DNA from: Rhodococcus sp. (in: high G+C Gram-positive bacteria)
GTDB taxonomy: Bacteria > Actinomycetota > Actinomycetes > Mycobacteriales > Mycobacteriaceae
Assembly: GCF_023264675.1 (NCBI RefSeq)
Contig: NZ_JAHFVG010000002.1
Location: forward strand, 1-64,000
DNA: 64,000 nt
Reading direction: 5' to 3'
Below the pieces are notes generated by a model. The model was not told the origin of the DNA. It did not search any database and saw only the letters and a list, made by a program, of their open reading frames with translations. Made by a program: the position numbers and the translations under genes. Below, one piece after another: positions 58,523-64,000 of this stretch (its first letter is position 1; each line of letters opens with the position of its first letter).

Positions 58523-61234
58523 ATGAGTCACCGTGTAGCCCTGGCGTTCGAGGACGGCGTCACTCGTTTCGTCACGTGCGCTGATGATCAGACCGTCGCC
58601 GATGCCGCGTACCGCTCCCGGATCAACATCCCGCTCGACTGCCGAGACGGAGCATGCGGCACGTGTAAGGCGCTGTGTGAATCGGGCGAGTACGACGGTG
58701 GTACCTACCTCGACGATGCACTGTCGCCCGATGAGTCCGCTCAGGGCTACTGCCTGCCGTGCAGCATGAAGCCGGAGTCGGACCTGGTGCTTCAGATCGC
58801 GAGTACCTCGGCGGTGGCCAAGACCCGGGCCGCAACCCACACCACCACGATTACCGCGGTGCAGCGACTGTCCCCGACGACGGTCCGCCTCGCGGTGCAG
58901 TCTCCCGGCAGTGACGATCTTGCGTTTCTTCCCGGTCAGTACGTCAATATCTCGGTGCCGGGAAGCGAGGAGACACGGTCGTACTCCTTCAGTTGCACTC
59001 CGGGATCCCAGGAACTCGAATTCCTGGTCAAGCTCACCCCCGGCGGCTTGATGTCGACATTCCTCGACGAACAGGCCGCCGAGGGTGATTCCATCTCGTT
59101 CACCGGACCGCACGGTAGCTTCTTCCTTCGTGAGGCCGAGCGTCCCGCGTTGTTGCTGGCCGGCGGTACCGGGTTAGCACCGATCCTGTCGATCCTGCGG
59201 AAGCTGAACGACGACAATTCTTCTCGTGCAGTGCATCTCGTCTACGGCGCGAGTACCGACGACGACGTCGTGCAACTCGACCAACTGGCCGAGCTGGAGA
59301 AAGACCTCGACAATTTCACCTGGGACCACTGCGTGTCCGGTCCGGATTCGCGCGCCGAGAACAAGGGCTATGTGACCGGGTTCATCAGGCCTGAGCATCT
59401 GAACGACGGCGACGTCGCGGTGTACCTGTGTGGACCCCCACCCATGGTGGAAGCGGTCCGGACCCACTTCGCCGACGAGGGCGTCGAACCGACGGGCTTC
59501 TACTACGAGAAGTTCGCACCGTCCGCGAAAGTCTCCGCCGACAGTGGTGCCGACGAGCCTGTCACCGAGGTCGTTTCCAGTGAGACCGAGCCGGCGAAGG
59601 AGGACACACTTCGAGTTCCCGACACGTCGGAGAATGAGGTGCCCGAGGTGTCCGAGGATGCTCCGATCGAGACGAGCAGTGGTACGGCGAGAACGATATC
59701 CGGCCAGGTGGTGTTCGATCGCCGCGACATCACATCGCCCGCTGCGTCGGGCACATCCGTCGGCAGTGCCGACGAGATTGCCGTGATGCGCACGATCGCC
59801 GGCCAGACGGTCGGCGTTGCCGGCTCCGATCGTGAGACGGTTCCGCTGGACGAGGACTCGATTCTTCCCGGCTCGGAGGGTGCGAGATCGATTGCCGGTC
59901 AGCAAGTATGGTCGCAGCGCGATATCGCACCGAAGGTCGCACGATCTGCTTCGGTACCTGAATCCGACTACGAGATCGGTGAGGAACACCCCTCGGTTCA
60001 CGAATCCGACGCAGTCTTCGAGGCAAGACGAGCTCTCGAGCTCGGTGCGTTGGAACTGGTGATCGGCAGGTTGACGTCGCAGCAGATCGCCGGGTACCGG
60101 CTCCTTGCCGAAACTACGACCAAGTATGTGGACGGCGAAAAGTTCGTGGACGCAGCGGCCTACACCGAAACCAATGCACTGTTCCATGATTACCTGTTCA
60201 CCCAGACCCGCAACGAGCACCTGTTGCAGGCGTACCAGGCGCTGGGCGTGAAGGCGGCGATGGCCGAGACGCTCCGCAACGCAACGTGGTGCGATCCGCT
60301 GTGCGCCCAGGATCATCTCGACATCGTCGATGCGTTCGAAGCGCAGGACCGTGAGCGAGCACGTACCTTGATCGCCGATCATGCCGAGCGATCGAAGATC
60401 ACCATGAAGCGAGCGATGCAGGACTCGGTGGCGTCCAAGCGGCCGGCGTTCGTCCATCCCGGCCGATTCGCGGGCAAAGTCGTGCTCATCACCGGTGCGG
60501 CACAGGGCATCGGTGAATGGGTTGCTCGGCGAATCTCGGCCGAGGGTGGTGCGTTGGTTCTGGCCGACCGCTCCGAACTCGTGGAGTCCCTGGCCGAGGA
60601 ACTGCACGGTGACGAAACCCCAGCGGAGGGTGTCCTGGCAGATCTGGAGACCTGGGAGGGTGCGTCCTCGGTCGTCGAGGCAGCGTTGGCGCAGCACGGA
60701 AGAATCGATGTAGCGATTCATGTTGTGGGGGGCACTATTTGGGCTAAGCCGTTCGCCGAATACCCACCGGAACAGATCGAGAAGGAAATCTCGCGGTCCC
60801 TGTTCCCGACGTTGTGGTCCTGCCGGGCAGTGATACCCCACATGATCGAGCGGCAGCACGGAACGATCGTCAATGTCTCCTCGGTCGCTACACGTGGAAT
60901 TCATCGAGTGCCGTACGCCGCAGCCAAGGGCGGAGTCAATGCCATCACCGCGACTCTCGCGTTGGAAGCTGCACCGTACGGAGTGCGAGTGGTGGCTACG
61001 GCTCCAGGCGGAACCGATGCTCCACCCCGTCGAATCGCGCGAGGTCCCGGTCCGTCCACCGACCAGGAGAAGCAGTGGTACCAAGCGTTGGTCGAGCAGA
61101 CCGTCGACTCGTCGCTGCTGGGTCGCTACGGCACGCTCGACGAACAGGCTGCCGCAATCTGCTTCCTGGCCTCGGACGAGGCGTCGTACATCACCGGCAC
61201 CGTCCTGCCCGTGGCCGGTGGCGATCTCGGCTGA
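58523..61234 (+). CDS. benCD: BenC-FCD-BenD fusion: dioxygenase reductase, GntR-type FCD domain and benzoate diol dehydrogenase in one chain
   Basis: 903 residues without interruption. (i) 1-335 is BenC: 2Fe-2S ligands C40, C45, C48, C80; FAD motif RSYSFS (152-157); NAD motif GGTGLAP (214-220); CGPPPMV (303-309). (ii) 336-388 is an acidic linker. (iii) 389-470 holds three repeats of R-[TS]-I-[AS]-G-Q-x-V. (iv) About 497-636 is an FCD domain, the ligand sensor of FadR/VanR-type GntR regulators, with candidate metal His555, His598 and His620 but no winged HTH. (v) 645-903 is BenD, an SDR with TGAAQGIG (657-664), Ser787, Y798 and K802 (YAAAK), making catechol from the cis-diol. Normally benC and benD are separate genes. 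The AGAGGA ribosome site precedes ATG 58523; benR follows at once. Confidence 0.9.
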   Translation: MSHRVALAFEDGVTRFVTCADDQTVADAAYRSRINIPLDCRDGACGTCKALCESGEYDGGTYLDDALSPDESAQGYCLPCSMKPESDLVLQIASTSAVAKTRAATHTTTITAVQRLSPTTVRLAVQSPGSDDLAFLPGQYVNISVPGSEETRSYSFSCTPGSQELEFLVKLTPGGLMSTFLDEQAAEGDSISFTGPHGSFFLREAERPALLLAGGTGLAPILSILRKLNDDNSSRAVHLVYGASTDDDVVQLDQLAELEKDLDNFTWDHCVSGPDSRAENKGYVTGFIRPEHLNDGDVAVYLCGPPPMVEAVRTHFADEGVEPTGFYYEKFAPSAKVSADSGADEPVTEVVSSETEPAKEDTLRVPDTSENEVPEVSEDAPIETSSGTARTISGQVVFDRRDITSPAASGTSVGSADEIAVMRTIAGQTVGVAGSDRETVPLDEDSILPGSEGARSIAGQQVWSQRDIAPKVARSASVPESDYEIGEEHPSVHESDAVFEARRALELGALELVIGRLTSQQIAGYRLLAETTTKYVDGEKFVDAAAYTETNALFHDYLFTQTRNEHLLQAYQALGVKAAMAETLRNATWCDPLCAQDHLDIVDAFEAQDRERARTLIADHAERSKITMKRAMQDSVASKRPAFVHPGRFAGKVVLITGAAQGIGEWVARRISAEGGALVLADRSELVESLAEELHGDETPAEGVLADLETWEGASSVVEAALAQHGRIDVAIHVVGGTIWAKPFAEYPPEQIEKEISRSLFPTLWSCRAVIPHMIERQHGTIVNVSSVATRGIHRVPYAAAKGGVNAITATLALEAAPYGVRVVATAPGGTDAPPRRIARGPGPSTDQEKQWYQALVEQTVDSSLLGRYGTLDEQAAAICFLASDEASYITGTVLPVAGGDLG
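59687..59932 (+). repeat. Three imperfect motif repeats in the BenC-FCD linker
   Basis: Protein repeats at residues 389-403 (ARTISGQVVFDRRDI), 422-438 (MRTIAGQTVGVAG...) and 454-470 (ARSIAGQQVWSQRDIAP), spaced about 32-33 residues. Units 1 and 3 share the extra RDI ending. The intervening sequence is acidic and disordered-looking. Not a known family to this reader. Confidence 0.7.
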
Positions 61235-61305
61235 GCGACGTGCGGCGCGAAGAGATTCCCGCGAAATCCGGCTACTCGGTCCGTCGACGCGATTACGTTG
61301 AGGAG

Positions 61306-64000
61306 ATGACGCCCCGCGAGCCACTCATCGGTCGCGCAACAGTGATCGACCAGGTTGTACGCGCTGTTGCCGACGACGTGCGCTCGGTGTTCGTCGTAGT
61401 CGGCGGTGTACGTGGGTCGGGGCGGACGGCTGTGCTGGACGCGGTACTGCACCGTCTGGTCGAGGCGCGCGACGTCGATGTTCGGCGCTCGACCGGAGTG
61501 CCGTGGGAGACCGCGGCCGAGCACGGGATCCTTCGGCAACTGATTCCGGACGCGGCGATCTCCGCGTCCTTCGAAGACACCGTACTCGGCGTGGGGGCCG
61601 TGCTGGCGTGCACCAGCAGACCCGTCGTGCTCGCGGTCGACGATGCCGATCACGCCGATGCGGCGTCGCTCAGAGTGCTCGCCGGGGTCGTGCGTCGTTT
61701 TCGCGATCAGCGCATCGCCGTTCTGTGTACCCGTGACAACGGCTACAGCGGGTGTGTGGAGTCTCAGGACGTTCTTCACCGGGCGGCGGACATCGTGTCG
61801 ACCGTTCCACTTCTCTCGCCCACCGAAGTGACCGAAACGGCTGCTTCGAGGGGAATCGTCCTGACACAATCTGCCGCGGCCGATCTGACTCGGCACACGG
61901 GCGGCCGGCCGCGTCACGTGGTGTCACTGCTCGACGAGCTACCGCGCGAGCGGTGGAGGGGAATTCGATCGGCGCTTCCTGCGCCGAAGTTCATCGACGC
62001 CGAAGTACGTGGTGCGCTCGATCGCTGTGCGGCCGACGCGCGTCGGCTGGCATGTGCGACCGCCGTCATGGCGTCGCCGACGTCGATCTCGGTTGTCGCT
62101 GCCGTTGCAGGAATCGAAACGAATCCCTGGGCGGCCGTCGACGCTGCCGAGCGGGCCGGGCTGATTGCGGTGGACCGCCATTCGATGGCCCTTGTCCTCA
62201 CCTGCCCCGACGACATGATCCGCGCTGCGATCCTACGAGGCCTTCGCCTCGACGAGCAGGCCCGACTCCACCTGGTCGCGGCAGGCATCGTCGAAGATCG
62301 AGCCGATGCGTTGGCGCATCGAGTGGAAGCGTCGCCTGCTGCCGATCCGTTGCTGGCGACGGAGTTGGCCGATCTCGCCGTCGAGCGGGCGAGCAAGGGC
62401 GAGTGGGCAACTGCCGCCAGGTTGTATCAGTTGTCCAGCAGATCGAGCAATGACGCGCATCTACGTGACGACAGGCTCGTCCTCGCGGTGGATGCACTGA
62501 TCGGAGCCGGGGACGTTCCCGCGGCTGCAGGGTTCGTCGCCGAGATCGAGAGCCTTCGCGAAACGCCGATGCGCTGTGCGGTGCTGGGATACCTGGCGAT
62601 TCTGCGGGGTAGGCCGCAGGAAGCGGAGGCACGCCTCGGCCGGGCGTGGGAATTGGTCCGAACGCGTCACGAGCCCGAAATCGCGGCGGTGATCTGTCAC
62701 CGCCAGGTGTTGCACAATTTGGCGCGGTGCAACGGTTCGGAGCTGGTGCGATGGGCCGATCGAGCAGTCGAACTGGTCGGCGCGGACAGTCCGGTTGCCA
62801 TCGAGGTGCAGTCCATCCGTGGTCTCGGCCTCGGAAGTACCGGACGCATCTCGGAAGCGTTGAAGAGCTATACGAATCTGTGGAGTGCCGCGAGCACGGG
62901 TGCGGTGGGGCAACGAGTGCAAATGGGCGCGGGATGGTTGCATCTCGCCGCCGATCAGATCGACGTAGCACGCGGCGAGTTGGAATACGCTGCGCCAACG
63001 GACTTCCTGGGCGGATCGACCCGAATCTCGCTGTGGGCTCACGCATGGCTGGCACGTACTTACTTCGTGACCGGCGACTGGAACGCGGCACTGAGGATGG
63101 TCGACAACGGAATCCATCTCGTGGAATCCTCCGGCGCTACACTGATAGTGCCACTGCTGTGTTGGACATCCACCCAGATCCACGCGCTACGTGGAGATTG
63201 GGATTCTGCGGCCGCCAGTGTGCGGCTGGGGGACGCCGGAACGAGAGAGTACGAAATAATGCGGGTGCCTGCAGCTTTGGGACGAGCCGCGGTCGCGGAA
63301 GCGCGAGCTGACTACGCGGGCGTTTTACGTGCACTGGCTCCGCTCACCGAATCATGGGGTCGGGCCGACATCGCCGAACCCGGCTTCTGGCCGTGGCAGG
63401 ACGTCTACGCCAACGCCCTCGTCATCGAAGGAAGGCTGTCGGAAGCCGACGCGTTTCTTCTCCATCACGAGGGGCGTGCGGTCGCCAGTGGCCACAGGTC
63501 CGCCCTTGCCAGGCTGTCGTGCGCACGCGGACGCTGGCATGGAGCGCGGGGAAACATGGATGCCGCGCGCGTGTCGTTCGAGGACGCGTTGGCGTCCTTG
63601 ACTGCTCTTCCACTCATCTACGACCGCGCTCGAGTGAACTTCGTCTACGGCCAGACGCTGCGGCGTGCAGGCAAACGACGCGAGGCAGATATCGCGATCA
63701 CGCTGGCGCGCGAGGACTATTCAACGCTCGGCGCCGCGACGTACGTGAGTCGATGCGACCGGGAACTGAAAGCAGGCGGCATGAATGCCGTCCTGAAAGA
63801 CCGGCCCCACAACGCACTGACGCCTCAGGAGGACGCCGTCGCAGGGTTGGTCTCGACCGGAATGACGAATCGAGAAGTGGCCGCCGAGCTGTTCCTGTCC
63901 GTCAAGACTGTTCAATTCCATCTCACGCGCGTCTACGCGAAACTCGGAATCAGATCGCGTGCAGAGCTCGCCGCACGCGCCAACGAGGACTCTCGGACGC
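61306..64000 (+). CDS. benR: LuxR-family ATPase regulator BenR, 3' end outside window
   Basis: At least 898 residues, open to the window edge. Start is uncertain: ATG 61306 has AGGAG directly abutting it, and GTG 61240 is in frame 6 nt after benCD. N-terminal STAND-type ATPase domain: PLIGR, Walker A VGGVRGSGRTAVLDAV with Arg in place of the usual Lys, Walker B PVVLAVDDADHAD. A long TPR-like helical region follows, then a LuxR HTH (LTPQEDAVAGLVSTGMTNREVAAELFLSVKTVQFHLTRVYAKLGI). In Corynebacterium glutamicum a LuxR-type benR follows benABCD and activates it with benzoate; this gene has the same position and build. Confidence 0.83.
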   Translation, partial: MTPREPLIGRATVIDQVVRAVADDVRSVFVVVGGVRGSGRTAVLDAVLHRLVEARDVDVRRSTGVPWETAAEHGILRQLIPDAAISASFEDTVLGVGAVLACTSRPVVLAVDDADHADAASLRVLAGVVRRFRDQRIAVLCTRDNGYSGCVESQDVLHRAADIVSTVPLLSPTEVTETAASRGIVLTQSAAADLTRHTGGRPRHVVSLLDELPRERWRGIRSALPAPKFIDAEVRGALDRCAADARRLACATAVMASPTSISVVAAVAGIETNPWAAVDAAERAGLIAVDRHSMALVLTCPDDMIRAAILRGLRLDEQARLHLVAAGIVEDRADALAHRVEASPAADPLLATELADLAVERASKGEWATAARLYQLSSRSSNDAHLRDDRLVLAVDALIGAGDVPAAAGFVAEIESLRETPMRCAVLGYLAILRGRPQEAEARLGRAWELVRTRHEPEIAAVICHRQVLHNLARCNGSELVRWADRAVELVGADSPVAIEVQSIRGLGLGSTGRISEALKSYTNLWSAASTGAVGQRVQMGAGWLHLAADQIDVARGELEYAAPTDFLGGSTRISLWAHAWLARTYFVTGDWNAALRMVDNGIHLVESSGATLIVPLLCWTSTQIHALRGDWDSAAASVRLGDAGTREYEIMRVPAALGRAAVAEARADYAGVLRALAPLTESWGRADIAEPGFWPWQDVYANALVIEGRLSEADAFLLHHEGRAVASGHRSALARLSCARGRWHGARGNMDAARVSFEDALASLTALPLIYDRARVNFVYGQTLRRAGKRREADIAITLAREDYSTLGAATYVSRCDRELKAGGMNAVLKDRPHNALTPQEDAVAGLVSTGMTNREVAAELFLSVKTVQFHLTRVYAKLGIRSRAELAARANEDSRT

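Noticed and set aside
59174-61324. Long open frame on the minus strand opposite the benC-FCD-benD gene (over 700 codons)
   Set aside because: Shadow frame created by high GC at third positions; Arg/Gly/His-rich with no domain pattern, while the plus-strand frame has clear motifs throughout.
1-64000. CRISPR arrays, tRNA/rRNA genes, insertion sequences, integrases, phage genes
   Set aside because: No regularly spaced repeats, no tRNA cloverleaf or rRNA sequence, and no transposase or integrase motifs were recognised on either strand.

Overview
The window reads as chromosome of a high-GC, mycolic-acid-type actinobacterium, most likely Rhodococcus or a close Nocardiaceae relative (fascians-like clade). 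The reasons are a complete yrbE-mce import operon, a KshB-type reductase, many TetR regulators and flavin monooxygenases, GTG/TTG starts, long chains of 4-nt start/stop overlaps, and an actinobacterial ben/cat benzoate locus with a LuxR-type benR. No rRNA, tRNA, CRISPR array, transposase or integrase was seen. Layout, left to right. (1) 0.3-0.5 kb: small CsbD stress protein, repeated almost exactly at 38.8 kb with its upstream CRP-like site and downstream hairpin. (2) 0.6-6.4 kb: a tightly overlapped aromatic operon (extradiol dioxygenase, fumarylacetoacetase-family hydrolase, MhpA-type hydroxylase, CYP199-like P450, 3Fe-4S ferredoxin) facing a divergent TetR. (3) 6.5-11.9 kb: a mymA-like operon (esterase, SDR, ferritin-like diiron protein, Baeyer-Villiger-type monooxygenase, small helical protein) and a MerR. 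(4) 12.0-23.6 kb: ferredoxin reductase, yrbEA/B, mceA-F, Mce-associated protein and an AarF/ABC1 kinase, read as one lipid or steroid import operon. (5) 23.5-31.9 kb: TetR/hydrolase/monooxygenase, TetR with SDR plus acyl-CoA ligase, and TetR with SDR, each with a visible dyad operator. (6) 32.1-34.4 kb: an area of gene decay (frameshifted alpha/beta hydrolase and a truncated SDR remnant) around an MFS pump. (7) 34.4-43.4 kb: MarR/hydrolase, MerR/quinone reductase, PRISE reductase, CsbD/LapA-like stress genes, OYE oxidoreductase, an HPr-like protein without the active-site His, a GreA-like factor with an altered tip, and three orphan genes. (8) 43.5-47.5 kb: monooxygenase/patatin/SDR operon with a divergent TetR. 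(9) 47.6-64 kb: benzoate island with benK-like transporter, benzyl alcohol and benzaldehyde dehydrogenases, an AraC regulator, catR-catB-catA-catC, and divergently benA-benB-[benC-FCD-benD fusion]-benR, the last running off the window. The pathway logic of the last island is alcohol to aldehyde to benzoate, benzoate to cis-diol (BenABC), diol to catechol (BenD), catechol to muconate (CatA), to muconolactone (CatB), to 3-oxoadipate enol-lactone (CatC). The most unusual object is the 903-residue protein at 58523-61234. It joins the dioxygenase reductase BenC, a linker with three repeated short motifs, a stand-alone GntR-type FCD ligand-binding domain, and the diol dehydrogenase BenD in one chain.
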